Shown: in pieces, positions 34,368 through 43,355 of the stretch
Numbering within the stretch: the stretch's first letter is position 1
Layout of the letters: every line of letters starts with the position of its first letter
Assembly (NCBI GenBank): GCA_028710895.1
Contig: JAQTTH010000012.1
Span: 62,001-126,000 of the forward strand
Direction: 5' to 3'
Source of the DNA: Paludibacter sp.
Lineage (GTDB): Bacteria > Bacteroidota > Bacteroidia > Bacteroidales > Paludibacteraceae
DNA length: 64,000 nt
Made by a program: the position numbers and the translations under genes
Notes under the pieces: model-generated
What the model saw: the letters and a program-made list of their open reading frames with translations, nothing else
The model's database searches: none
What the model was told of the DNA's origin: nothing

Positions 34368-35372
34368 ATGCATTTAAAGAAATTCTATTTAATCTGTATC
34401 AGCATTTTGAGTGTAGCTGGTATAAACGCTCAAGCAAAGTATGCTAAAATTGTGGTTTATCGTAACGAAAACAGCAAAGACAAAAGTGAAGAGGAATATA
34501 AGATATTTGCCAACGAAAACCTGACTACAAGTTTAAAAAATTATAACTTCGAAGAATTTTATATGCCCGATGGTAATTTCAAACTAAAAGTAAATGAGAT
34601 ATATGCTACAGTAAGAAAAGTTGAATGTGTTGCAGGTCGTACGTATTATTTTCGGATTTATCGTAATTTGAGTTTGCAGGATAAACCAATCACAATCGAT
34701 GCAATTGATAGTGTGACAGCAAATAATGATTTGAAATATCTGAAGAGTTCCTTCGTAAGCAAACCTAAGATTGCAGAAGTAATTCAAAAAAACGGCATTG
34801 GAATAATTATAGAACCATCTATAGGGTTAGAAAAAGTTGAAATGATAACTACTACAACTGGTACTGCAGTTATGCATAGTTTTGGTGGGGGTGCCTTATT
34901 TGGAGTAAGCTATAATCGTAAAGTGAGTGAATATTTCGGTTGGTCGGCAGAATTATCAGAGCAAAGCAGCATTCTGACACCACATATAACAAATGGTGAT
35001 ATAACATTTACACAAGGAGTTTTATCAGCAACTCCTTATCTTACAATCCCTCTAGCAAAAAAAGATGAGCAACGAATAAAACTCGGAGGCGGTGTTGATT
35101 ATCGATTCAACCCCATACTAAACATAGAAACCGAAAAAATAATTGGTGGAATAAATGATAAATGGACATATGGAAGTGTGTTTGGTTACCATTTAATAGC
35201 TTTTTTCGAGGCGAAATTGGGAGAATATATGCGGGGACATATAGGATTGAAATACAATGATGCCCGTTTCTCGTATCTTTTTGGGGAGAAATACCAATCT
35301 TATGATCCCTTACTCAGAAATCCACATGCAAACTCCATAGGAATTTCATTGGGAGTTGAATATTGTTTTTAG
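34368..35372 (+). CDS. Putative outer membrane protein with N-terminal DUF2846-like domain
   Basis: 334 residues with a signal peptide (LICISILSVAGINAQ). Residues about 22-125 resemble DUF2846 (AKIVVYRNENSKDKSEEEYK, then FYMPDGNFKLKVNE), a small beta domain found in lipoproteins and surface proteins. The C-terminal 190 residues alternate like a small beta-barrel and end in a terminal aromatic (GISLGVEYCF). No function is known. The FKBP gene follows 44 bp later and may be co-transcribed, which would fit a folding helper with its client. Confidence 0.75.
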   Translation: MHLKKFYLICISILSVAGINAQAKYAKIVVYRNENSKDKSEEEYKIFANENLTTSLKNYNFEEFYMPDGNFKLKVNEIYATVRKVECVAGRTYYFRIYRNLSLQDKPITIDAIDSVTANNDLKYLKSSFVSKPKIAEVIQKNGIGIIIEPSIGLEKVEMITTTTGTAVMHSFGGGALFGVSYNRKVSEYFGWSAELSEQSSILTPHITNGDITFTQGVLSATPYLTIPLAKKDEQRIKLGGGVDYRFNPILNIETEKIIGGINDKWTYGSVFGYHLIAFFEAKLGEYMRGHIGLKYNDARFSYLFGEKYQSYDPLLRNPHANSIGISLGVEYCF

Positions 35373-35416
35373 ACTATATATTTCATTTATCATTTTAAAA
35401 CCAGCACAATATCACC

Positions 35417-36301
35417 ATGAAAAAAAACATTAAAATCGTAATTGCATCCTTGATTTTTGCTACAACTTGTTTTGGTCAGACAGTAACAACACAAAATCAG
35501 ATTTTACTTCGTACACAGACCGACAGTTTAAACTATACACTAGGTGTAGCGAATGGTGACGGAATAAAAAACTATTATCTCAAAGATAAACCGTTAGAAG
35601 AATTTATTGGTGTTTTTATGAAATATCTTGATGCTGGTTTTGCAACCAATAACCAGTTTGTAAAACCTGATTCAACAAATAAATACGCCGACATTATTGA
35701 ACTTGGAAATAAAGTAGGAAATGCATTAAAAACACAGGTTAGTACCGGTTTAATGGGAAATCCAGGTTTAAATGTTGATTTGCAAATCATCAGAAAAGGA
35801 TTAGAAGATGGGTTAAGAAGTAATTTCAGTATCTTATCTGCTGAGGGTGCACAGAAATATTTACAAGAAACTATGATCAAAATTAGTCAGCAAAGTATTT
35901 CTCCGGAAGATAAACTAAATAAAACAGCGTGTGAAGAATTTCTGGCAAAAAACAAACTTCGAAAGGAAGTAATAACTACTAAATCCGGATTACAATATGA
36001 GATTTTGAAAAAAGGCAAGGGTTCATTGCCAACAGAAACAAGTAATGTAAAAGTTACTTACATTGGTACAAAAATAGATGGTACAGTGATTGATGACAGA
36101 TCAAAGCCGAAGCAAGCATTAGTTTTCAAATTGTCTGAAACAATTAAAGGTTGGATGGAAGCCATACAGCTCATGCCGGTTGGTTCGAAATTTAAAATAT
36201 ATATTCCACAAGAACTAGCTTATGGAATTGTGAAGAAGGATGAAATAAAACCATATTCTGCACTGATTTTCGAAATAGAATTACTTAGTTTTGAAAAATA
36301 A
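35417..36301 (+). CDS. Secreted FKBP-type peptidyl-prolyl isomerase
   Basis: 294 residues. Signal peptide (MKKNIKIVIASLIFATTCFG), then an FKBP_N dimerisation domain (about residues 30-185, DSLNYTLGVANGDGIKNYYL) and a C-terminal FKBP catalytic domain (about 195-294: VKVTYIGTKIDGTVIDDRSK, GWMEAIQLMPVGSKFKIYIP, ELAYG). It accelerates proline isomerisation in exported proteins in the periplasm, like FkpA or Mip. Some usual active-site aromatics are replaced, so the activity may be modest. Confidence 0.92.
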   Translation: MKKNIKIVIASLIFATTCFGQTVTTQNQILLRTQTDSLNYTLGVANGDGIKNYYLKDKPLEEFIGVFMKYLDAGFATNNQFVKPDSTNKYADIIELGNKVGNALKTQVSTGLMGNPGLNVDLQIIRKGLEDGLRSNFSILSAEGAQKYLQETMIKISQQSISPEDKLNKTACEEFLAKNKLRKEVITTKSGLQYEILKKGKGSLPTETSNVKVTYIGTKIDGTVIDDRSKPKQALVFKLSETIKGWMEAIQLMPVGSKFKIYIPQELAYGIVKKDEIKPYSALIFEIELLSFEK

Positions 36302-36326
36302 AAGAATCCGGCTGAATCTCTTTTTT

Positions 36327-36359
36327 ATTCACGGGGCGACTTGGAGTCACCCCGTGAAT
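36327..36359. terminator. Bidirectional terminator between the FKBP and qmoC-like genes
   Basis: 14-bp stem with one mismatch (ATTCACGGGGCGAC / GTCACCCCGTGAAT) and a 5-nt loop. The 17 bp that follow (36361-36377) resemble the CACATCA repeat family. Confidence 0.8.
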
Positions 36360-36377
36360 AGTACCCACATCACCACA

Positions 36378-37424
36378 TCATTTCTCTTTCAGCTTCGCAA
36401 AATACATAGCAAACGAACGGTACAAAAAGTGTGTCCATTTACCAAACGGAACAATAATTAATGCCCATTGAACCAATACGGTAAAATGGAGAATGTACAG
36501 CCATTTATTCGTTTCCAGTATGTTCAGGTCGATAAACAGGCGGGTCATAAAGGCAGTTAAGCCCATTAAGAACAACCAGATTACGAAGAACCAATCCGAA
36601 GGTTGCGAGTGCTTGTTCAACGCCTTTTTCTTCTTCATGCGACTGTTTACAAAGTCCACGGTAACGATAAACACGATAGCACTCATTACATATCCAAAAA
36701 TGTTTACAGCAAGGTATTGAGTCGAAAACCAGTCCATAAACACGGTGGTAAACAGTAGCGACAGATAGCCAATCACCAATATAAAATGTTCGAACCAACG
36801 GAAGCGGTTATCGTCGCAGTCCAATGCACGTTTCTGTACGAACATGGTTACGAAAAACTCACCCATACTGCTTACATATTTCTTGAAAGGCACTTTCGTT
36901 CCGGGTTTCACGATGGTGAAATACCACATACGGATAATGTTCGGCACAAAAATTACCACCATAATGCTGGCAATGGCAATGGCTTCAAACAAATGACCCA
37001 CGTGCATCATGTGCTCCAGGTCGAAATCAGCGTTGAACGCAAACGCCAGCACACCAACAAAAGTCAGTACAAAGGCAGCAATGCTCAACGGCAGCGATTT
37101 ATACATCAGTCCCGAAAGACCTGTCCAGTCGTACTTGGCAGTCAGCCACCTACGAAGCGACATCATCAACTCGCCCGGCTCTGCCTGACGCGGACATTCC
37201 GACGAACATTCGCCGCAGTAGTAACATTCCCATGGTTTCAGGGATGCTTTAATATCATCTTCCAACCCAAGGGTGGTGTAGCGAATCATTTCGCGTGGAA
37301 ACGAGCTGTCGGCAGTCGAAAGCGAACAGGTTGCCGTACAGTTTCCGCAATTGAAACAGGCGTTGAAGTCGCTCGACCCATATTTTGATAATTCAGTTGC
37401 AAATTTTGGATTTACTCTTGACAT
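36378..37424 (-). CDS. QmoC/HdrC-HdrE-like membrane iron-sulfur subunit
   Basis: 348 residues from the ATG at 37424; the more upstream ATG lies in the adjacent repeat and is not used here. Residues 15-80 are HdrC-like with two [4Fe-4S] motifs, CFNCGNCTATC (Cys23, 26, 29, 33) and CYYCGECSSEC (Cys67, 70, 73, 77). Residues about 105-340 hold about six membrane helices with several His, like the b-haem anchor of QmoC, HdrE and NarI. It should pass electrons between the soluble flavoproteins and the quinone pool. Last gene of the sulfur-redox run, 124 bp after the QmoB-like gene with a hairpin element in the gap. Confidence 0.88.
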   Translation of the reverse strand: MSRVNPKFATELSKYGSSDFNACFNCGNCTATCSLSTADSSFPREMIRYTTLGLEDDIKASLKPWECYYCGECSSECPRQAEPGELMMSLRRWLTAKYDWTGLSGLMYKSLPLSIAAFVLTFVGVLAFAFNADFDLEHMMHVGHLFEAIAIASIMVVIFVPNIIRMWYFTIVKPGTKVPFKKYVSSMGEFFVTMFVQKRALDCDDNRFRWFEHFILVIGYLSLLFTTVFMDWFSTQYLAVNIFGYVMSAIVFIVTVDFVNSRMKKKKALNKHSQPSDWFFVIWLFLMGLTAFMTRLFIDLNILETNKWLYILHFTVLVQWALIIVPFGKWTHFLYRSFAMYFAKLKEK

Positions 37425-37439
37425 ATTCTTAGATTTTAA

Positions 37440-37540
37440 GACCCCCAACCCCCAAATGGGGGCTAAAGAAATGCTTGATACACAAGTTACGATTTATGTC
37501 GTAGTTGAGTCTTAAAGCCCCCATTTGGGGGTTGGGGGTC
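37440..37540. repeat. REPIN-like element A
   Basis: Two perfect 25-bp inverted arms (37440-37464 and 37516-37540), each built on GACCCCCAACCCCCAAATGG, with 51 bp between them. The arms contain a near-palindromic CCCCCAAATGGGGG. The left arm is identical to the one at 43356-43380. Confidence 0.95.
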
Positions 37541-37548
37541 TGACTGAT

Positions 37549-39747
37549 TTATTTCACTTTATAATAATAGTACGTTTCCTTCGCATCCATTCCGGCCGGA
37601 ACAACCACACCGTAACGGTTCATGGTCATCAGGTGGAAAGTAACAAGTTCACTGGCCAGTTTCGAGTTGGTGGCAATCTCGGGAATAGTGTTTTTCTCGT
37701 CGGTCATACCGGCAAGGATTTCGCGCCAAACCTGTGGATATTCTTTCATGCCTACTTTGCCTTCTTCTTCCACCTCAACAGTTTTGCCTGCACCTTTTTC
37801 TTTGATGTCAAAATCCATCACAAATCCGTCAATCATCGATTCAATTTCGTTGTCGGTGTATTGAGCAATTTCAATGGCATTTTCAGGACAAACAGGAGCA
37901 CAAATTCCACAACCTGTACAAACCGCTTTGTTGACACCCGCCACATGTTTTTCGCCAAACAACACTTTTTTGATAGCCGTATAATCGCACACATCAGAGC
38001 ATTTTCCGCACCAGGTACATTTATCGGCATCCACACGAGCAATAATCGGGTCAACCGAAACTGTGCCGCTTTTAAGCAATGCTGTAATTTTAGAAGCACC
38101 CGCCAATGACGACTGAACCGACTCGCTTACATTCTTTGGCCCCTGACAGGTTCCGCCAATGTATACGCCTTTGATTACGGTTTCAACCGGTTTAAGTTTC
38201 GGGTGAATTTCGTTGAAGAATTTATCGCGACCAATCGGAATTTTAAACAGTTCCGAAATGGTCGTTGCATCTTCGCGAGCCACCATACTGGTTACCAATA
38301 CCACCAAATCAGCTTCAATTTCCATTTCTTTCTTTGCGGTCAGGTAATCTTTTACCTTCACAATCGTTGATTTGCCATCAACCGAAACAACGGGCATTTC
38401 TTTTTCTTCGTATTTGAAATACAAATCGCCTTGTTTTGACGATTCGGCATACATTAATTCCTGTTTGCCGTAAGTCCGAATATCGCGGTACAAATGGTAG
38501 GTCTGGATATCTTTGTATTTTTCTTTCAGTTGCAAGGATGTGTGAATCGTCGAAGTACAGCATTGGCGCGAGCAGTATTTATTATCGCCTTTGGTCTGAC
38601 GACTTCCAACACAATAAATAAATGCCAAACTCTTGATTTGCTTGCCGTTGTAAACCAATTTATCCGGATTCATTTCCATCAAACGGTTCAATTCGGGCAA
38701 AGTCACTACATTCGAAATGGTTTTATAGCCATACTCTCCTTCTTTGGGTTGATAATGGTCGTAACCTGTAGTTACCAACACCGAACCTGCAATCAACGAA
38801 AGTGTTTGCGCTTCTTCGTTTAAATTAAGCGTAGATGCAAATTTCCCTGTAAAGTCAGTGGCATCTTTCAATGCTTCAGCCACTACAACAGGCACATCGG
38901 GTAATGCTTCAGGATAATTTTTATAAATAGCCTTTCGCTCCACCAACCCTAGATTAAAATCATCGTGAACGTTCACCGGACATTCATCCATAGCACGTTT
39001 CACTGCTTTTTTGTCTGCATTCGGGTTGATATAACGTGGTTTCACCTTGATATCCACTGTGAAATTCCCCAAACTGCCCGATACTTTCTCCACCGTTGCT
39101 CCGGTAAATATGGTAATGTTCGGAAACTTCTTCATTTCGTTGTAAAGAGCTGCCACCACTTCTTTTCCATTCTGATTGGTAGGGAAAAGCGTTTCTTTCT
39201 GCGCAATGCGTCCACCGACAAAGAAATCTTTTTCAATCAGGAAAACTTCATTACCCGAACGGGCTAAATCGATAGCTGCTTTCATGCCCGAAACACCTGC
39301 ACCGATAACCAATGCTGATTTTTTTACCGACAATTCAATATTTTCCAACGATTCGGAATACGATACGCGGTTGATACCGGCGCGGATAAGTCCGGCGGCT
39401 TTCACGGTTGCTTCGCGTGGACGGTCGCTGTGCGGCCACGAACATTGCTCGCGGATATTCACCTGCACATAGTTCGACGGATTCAAACCCGCACGTGCAG
39501 CCACATTCTTAAACGTATGTAAATGCAATTTGGGCGAGCACGAGCAAACCACAATAGCATCCAGATTATTTGCTTGTATGTCAGCGACCATGTCTTTTTG
39601 GTTGGAGTCGGCACACGCAAACATCACATCTTTGGAGACAACTACGTTTTCCTCTTGATGGAACATTTTGCCCAACTCTTCCACATCCACGTAATCGGAA
39701 ATATTTCCGCCGCAATGACAAATATATACACCTATTCTTTGTTTCAT
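37549..39747 (-). CDS. HdrA/QmoB-like FAD iron-sulfur subunit
   Basis: 732 residues. An N-terminal HdrA domain (KQRIGVYICHCGGNISDYVD, VVCSCSPKLHLHTF) is followed by an FAD Rossmann motif (ALVIGAGVSGMKAAIDLARS), the HdrA Fe-S region (CVGSRQTKGDNKYCSRQCC) and a C-terminal pair of [4Fe-4S] motifs (CTWCGKCSDVC at 577-587 and CTGCGICAPVC at 610-620). This is the HdrA layout, closest in context to QmoB. HdrA proteins pass or bifurcate electrons at the flavin. It starts 6 bp after the other HdrA-like gene. No HdrB (CCG domain) gene is present, which is why Qmo is a better model than Hdr. Confidence 0.88.
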   Translation of the reverse strand: MKQRIGVYICHCGGNISDYVDVEELGKMFHQEENVVVSKDVMFACADSNQKDMVADIQANNLDAIVVCSCSPKLHLHTFKNVAARAGLNPSNYVQVNIREQCSWPHSDRPREATVKAAGLIRAGINRVSYSESLENIELSVKKSALVIGAGVSGMKAAIDLARSGNEVFLIEKDFFVGGRIAQKETLFPTNQNGKEVVAALYNEMKKFPNITIFTGATVEKVSGSLGNFTVDIKVKPRYINPNADKKAVKRAMDECPVNVHDDFNLGLVERKAIYKNYPEALPDVPVVVAEALKDATDFTGKFASTLNLNEEAQTLSLIAGSVLVTTGYDHYQPKEGEYGYKTISNVVTLPELNRLMEMNPDKLVYNGKQIKSLAFIYCVGSRQTKGDNKYCSRQCCTSTIHTSLQLKEKYKDIQTYHLYRDIRTYGKQELMYAESSKQGDLYFKYEEKEMPVVSVDGKSTIVKVKDYLTAKKEMEIEADLVVLVTSMVAREDATTISELFKIPIGRDKFFNEIHPKLKPVETVIKGVYIGGTCQGPKNVSESVQSSLAGASKITALLKSGTVSVDPIIARVDADKCTWCGKCSDVCDYTAIKKVLFGEKHVAGVNKAVCTGCGICAPVCPENAIEIAQYTDNEIESMIDGFVMDFDIKEKGAGKTVEVEEEGKVGMKEYPQVWREILAGMTDEKNTIPEIATNSKLASELVTFHLMTMNRYGVVVPAGMDAKETYYYYKVK

Positions 39748-39753
39748 GATTTC

Positions 39754-42531
39754 TTAGTTTTTTGCGAGAGTGAAACTTTTTTCCGTACTTTTCTCTCTCT
39801 TATTCAAATATCCCGCAACCTCAGACGCAGCAGCACCTGCCGATAAAATTGAATCAGGAATATCTTTTGGCCCAGAAGCCGCACCGGCTACATAAACGCC
39901 TTCGATACTTGTCAGTGAAGGACTTATCAGTTCGTCGGTTTGTTTTACGAAGTTGAATGCATCCAGTTCCAGCTTATCGCTTTTGAACATGTCAGGCACA
40001 TCTTTATTTGGAACAACGCCCACCGAAAGTACAACCATATCGTGTTTGGCTTCTTTTACAATGCCTTTAATAGTATCTTCGTAACGAAGAATCAAATCGC
40101 CACTGCCGTTTTCATTTTCATGGATTTTGGCTACTTTCCCCTTTACAAAGTTCACTCCCATCGATTTTGCTTCCATGAAAAATTCTTCATAACCCTTACC
40201 AAATGCACGGATATCCATATAATAAATGGTGATATCAGCCATTGGCAATGCACCCATCAGAAGTTGCGCTTGCTTAATGGAATACATACAGCAAATCTGC
40301 GAGCAAATCGGATTGTTTTCGCAATCGGCACCGCAACCGGAGTTCTCAATGGCCGAGTCGCGCGAACCGGTACAAAGCACATAAGCAATATTATCCGGCA
40401 CCTTTCCATCGCCCGGACGAAGTACATTATTGAACGGACGAGTTGGCGCAATGAGTCGGTCCATTTGCATGGAGTCAATTACGTTAGCATATTTGGTGTA
40501 ACCGTAGTTAGGCTTTCCACTTGGTGGGAAAAGCTTATATCCGGTTGTCACGATTACTGATTTTACAGAGGTGTTGATCATCTGTGTTTTCTGACTGAAA
40601 TCAATGGCATTCGACGGACAGGCAGCCACACATTGATGGCATTCGCGGCAATTACTGCAATCCAGACAGCGTTCGGTGCTGGCTTTCAACTCGGCTTCGG
40701 TGAATGTTTGTTCCACTTCTTCCCAACTTGTTGCACGTTGTGCTAATGGCATCATAGCATTTTGAATTGGGGCAGCGACAGTATATTTCTTGTTCAACAC
40801 TTTTGCTTTATCAATAGCCGGCAATTTGTCGCCATCCTGGAAATCCAGCATATTCAGACCACGTAGGTATTTATCCATGTAGAAAGCAGCTTTTTTCCCT
40901 TGTCCGGCAGCCTCAATAAGTGTTGTAGCTCCTGTTACGGTATCGCCACCGGCAAAAATATAGTCAATCGAGGTTTGCAGCGTTTTTTTGTCAGCTACAA
41001 TGGTTCTATTTTTATTCAAATCAATTTGTCCGGCAAATGGCGAAGTGGATGGTTTCAAGCCAATGGCTTCAATCACATAATCCACATTTTCGATATATTC
41101 CGAACCTTTTACTGCTTCCGGACTTCGGCGACCGCTGGCATCTTTTTCGCCCAACTGCATTTTTACCAACTGAACCTGTTTGATCGTTCCGTTTTCGCCC
41201 ATGTATTTTACCGGATTGCGGAGAATCATTATTTCAACGCCCTCTTCTTCAGCCTCGTGAATTTCGGGTGCAAAACAAGGCATTTCTTCACGGCTACGAC
41301 GGTAAACAACAATCACTTTTTCAGCACCAAGACGCAATGAAGTACGCGCCGCATCGATAGCAGTATTACCACCACCAATTACCATCACACGTTTACCTTT
41401 CAAGTCTTCTTTTTTACCGATATTCGATTCGCGAAGGAAATGGAGACAATCAACAACACCTTTCAAATCCGAGCCTTCTGTTTTTGAAGAAACTGCATCG
41501 TGTGTTCCGACTGATACAAAAACTGCGTCGTAACCTTCTTTTTTCAGAGCTTTTAAATCCGTAATCTTTTTGTTTACTTCAATCGTAACGCCAAGTACAG
41601 TAATGTTTTTCAAGTCGCGATCCACCACACTTTTGGGAGCACGATATTCCGGCAAAGCCAACCTCAACATACCACCGGCAGCAGGAGCAGCTTCGAAAAT
41701 AGTCACGGTATGACCTTTCAATGCCAAATGATAAGCGGCTGTAATTCCAGCAGGGCCTGAACCGATAACAGCGATTTTCTTATCCGTTTTATTTTTAATT
41801 TCCACTTCGGGAGCTTCGGGGTATTTTTCGTAATACCAGTCGGCAAAAAAGCGTTTTGTTTTGCGAATATCCACAGCACCTTCCAGACTGGCACGTGTGC
41901 AGGCATTCTGGCAAGGAGCGTAACAGGCACGACCCAGACTTCCGGGGAAAGGTATATCTTCGAGATGAAGCTTCATGGCTTCTTCGTACTGACCATTGCG
42001 GGCCAACGTAATGTATCCGTAAGGTTTCACACCACCCGGACATTCGTTGATACAAGGAGCCGAATGCCCCTGACGGTCGATGGTAGCAATACGCGGATTA
42101 GCGAGGTTGAATGGAATATAGGCCACTTTACGTCCGGCCAGATTGGCGTTATAATCATCGCTGCGTACTTCGGGGCAAACGGCTTCGCACTCGGCACAAC
42201 CGGTACAATCTTCCTGAATCACATAGCGGGCTTTTTTGGAAATCTGCACATTGAAATCATCACCAACTTTGGTAATTCCATCAATTTCGCTGTTCAGTGC
42301 AAGAGTAATATTGGGATGACGAGCCGTTTCCGACATCTTTGGAGTGGTGATACAGGCCGCACAGTCGAGCGTTGGGAAAACCTTGCTCAACTGAATCATT
42401 TTACCGCCAATCGATAAGGCTTTGTCCACCAACAATACTTCGTGACCCATATCAGCAAGGCTCAAAGCAGCTTCCTGACCGGCAATTCCGCCACCAATAA
42501 CGAGAGCGTCGTAGTTTTTATCTTGTTTCAT
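39754..42531 (-). CDS. HdrA/QmoA-like flavoprotein with inserted GltD-like NAD(P)H module
   Basis: 925 residues from the ATG at 42531; the upstream in-frame ATG would overlap the mvhD-like gene. Residues 1-125 are the first part of HdrA (VIGGGIAGQEAALSLADMGH, FPTLDCAACITTP, ferredoxin motif CTGCAECEAVC). Residues about 155-565 are a whole GltD-like unit: Fe-S Cys at 160, 164, 203, 207 and 211, FAD motif VIGSGPAGITAAYHLALKGH, NAD(P)H motif VIGGGNTAIDAARTSLRLGA, and the FAGGD end. Residues about 620-640 add a Cys-rich Fe-S motif (CLDCSNCRECHQCVAAC). Residues 655-925 complete the HdrA fold (CTGSRDSAIENSGCGADC, PICSQICCMYS). It may link NAD(P)H to the Hdr flavin. Confidence 0.85.
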   Translation of the reverse strand: MKQDKNYDALVIGGGIAGQEAALSLADMGHEVLLVDKALSIGGKMIQLSKVFPTLDCAACITTPKMSETARHPNITLALNSEIDGITKVGDDFNVQISKKARYVIQEDCTGCAECEAVCPEVRSDDYNANLAGRKVAYIPFNLANPRIATIDRQGHSAPCINECPGGVKPYGYITLARNGQYEEAMKLHLEDIPFPGSLGRACYAPCQNACTRASLEGAVDIRKTKRFFADWYYEKYPEAPEVEIKNKTDKKIAVIGSGPAGITAAYHLALKGHTVTIFEAAPAAGGMLRLALPEYRAPKSVVDRDLKNITVLGVTIEVNKKITDLKALKKEGYDAVFVSVGTHDAVSSKTEGSDLKGVVDCLHFLRESNIGKKEDLKGKRVMVIGGGNTAIDAARTSLRLGAEKVIVVYRRSREEMPCFAPEIHEAEEEGVEIMILRNPVKYMGENGTIKQVQLVKMQLGEKDASGRRSPEAVKGSEYIENVDYVIEAIGLKPSTSPFAGQIDLNKNRTIVADKKTLQTSIDYIFAGGDTVTGATTLIEAAGQGKKAAFYMDKYLRGLNMLDFQDGDKLPAIDKAKVLNKKYTVAAPIQNAMMPLAQRATSWEEVEQTFTEAELKASTERCLDCSNCRECHQCVAACPSNAIDFSQKTQMINTSVKSVIVTTGYKLFPPSGKPNYGYTKYANVIDSMQMDRLIAPTRPFNNVLRPGDGKVPDNIAYVLCTGSRDSAIENSGCGADCENNPICSQICCMYSIKQAQLLMGALPMADITIYYMDIRAFGKGYEEFFMEAKSMGVNFVKGKVAKIHENENGSGDLILRYEDTIKGIVKEAKHDMVVLSVGVVPNKDVPDMFKSDKLELDAFNFVKQTDELISPSLTSIEGVYVAGAASGPKDIPDSILSAGAAASEVAGYLNKREKSTEKSFTLAKN

Positions 42532-42536
42532 ATTAC

Positions 42537-42956
42537 TTAGTCTTCTAAACTGGCTAAAATTTTCCCGTAGTTTTCCATGTGGCTGGCAAATGGTTCGGCA
42601 CAAACCGAGCAAAGAGCCGCCATACGCACACGTCGGGGATTAATATTTTTCTCTTTCATCAACTCCTGTGAAGCTTCAACAATGGTGTTGGTGTGTTCGG
42701 CACAACGCGAGCTGTAGGAACATTCGTGCCCGTCGGCAGCTATAAAAACGCCGTCAAAACCATGTTCCAATGCGTGCAGAATCCATTTGGGTTTTATACC
42801 CGAAGAGCAGGGTAAACTGATAACGTAAACGGAAGGAGCGTAATGAATTTTACGCAAACCTGCCTGATCAATCCCAGGGTCGGAGATTTTATCGGTGGAG
42901 AAAACCAAAATCTTGGGCGATTTGGTTGCGGGTGATTGATTTATAGTAGTTGACAT
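42537..42956 (-). CDS. MvhD-type iron-sulfur protein
   Basis: 139 residues matching the small MvhD/FrhD family (annotated hydrogenase iron-sulfur subunit). Five Cys are spaced as usual for its [2Fe-2S] site: Cys50 (SLPCSSGIKPKWIL), Cys79 and Cys85 (GHECSYSSRC), and Cys116 and Cys119 (ALCSVCAEPF). In methanogens MvhD carries electrons into HdrA; in Qmo complexes the domain is fused to QmoB. No hydrogenase genes are nearby. Five bp separate it from the HdrA-GltD gene, so the two are coupled. Confidence 0.88.
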   Translation of the reverse strand: MSTTINQSPATKSPKILVFSTDKISDPGIDQAGLRKIHYAPSVYVISLPCSSGIKPKWILHALEHGFDGVFIAADGHECSYSSRCAEHTNTIVEASQELMKEKNINPRRVRMAALCSVCAEPFASHMENYGKILASLED

Positions 42957-43034
42957 AAGCTTATTTACGATTTATCAATTTACTTTTTACCATTAAAAAT
43001 CAATAGCTTGAGTAAACTGAACGGACATTTAAGA

Positions 43035-43078
43035 TACACATAGCAAATTACTATGTGTACCTAATGTGCCTAATGTGG
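43035..43078. repeat. Hairpin and doublet repeat between tusA-like and mvhD-like genes
   Basis: Perfect 9-7-9 inverted repeat (TACACATAG / CTATGTGTA, 43035-43059) followed by two direct copies of CTAATGTG (43061-43078). It fills much of the 131-bp gap and could act as an mRNA processing or attenuation element. Confidence 0.6.
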
Positions 43079-43087
43079 TTCAAAAAA

Positions 43088-43339
43088 TTATTCTTTGATT
43101 AAAAACAAGCGGCTGAAGCTATCTTCGTCGTAGAAACCAAGATATTCGTGACCTACTTTTTCGCACCAGCGTGGAATATCGTTTTTAGTACCTTCGTCAG
43201 CCGAAAGGATTTCCATGATTTCGCCTGATTCAAGTTCACCAATTGCCTTTTTGGCTGCCAAAAGCGGTCCGGGACAAGCTGTTCCACGGGCGTCTACTAC
43301 TAAATTCGATGTTACGTTTTTTAATTCTTCGGTTGTCAT
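43088..43339 (-). CDS. tusA: TusA family sulfur carrier protein
   Basis: 83 residues, the TusA/SirA fold. The family motif CPGP is at residues 22-25 (GTACPGPLLAAKKAIGELES), with Cys22 as the sulfur-carrying residue, and the rest (GEIMEILSADEGTKNDIPRW) is typical. TusA proteins carry persulfide between enzymes in the cytoplasm. Next to a DsrE2-like gene and Hdr/Qmo-type genes it most resembles TusA of dissimilatory sulfur pathways rather than the tRNA thiolation one. The gene-level name is a family call. Confidence 0.9.
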   Translation of the reverse strand: MTTEELKNVTSNLVVDARGTACPGPLLAAKKAIGELESGEIMEILSADEGTKNDIPRWCEKVGHEYLGFYDEDSFSRLFLIKE

Positions 43340-43355
43340 AATTGTTAGTTATTTA

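Noticed and set aside
37425-37448. Eight-residue N-terminal extension of the QmoC-like protein
   Set aside because: It begins in the repeat arm; the ATG at 37424 is next and gives a normal HdrC start.
37525-38109. 194-codon plus-strand frame opposite the QmoB-like gene
   Set aside because: It lies wholly or mostly antisense to a gene with clear Fe-S motifs, and its His/Phe/Asn-rich composition is typical of a shadow frame.
42532-42612. N-terminal extension of the HdrA-GltD protein
   Set aside because: It overlaps the end of the mvhD-like gene and adds text with no resemblance to HdrA; the ATG at 42531 leads straight into the FAD motif.
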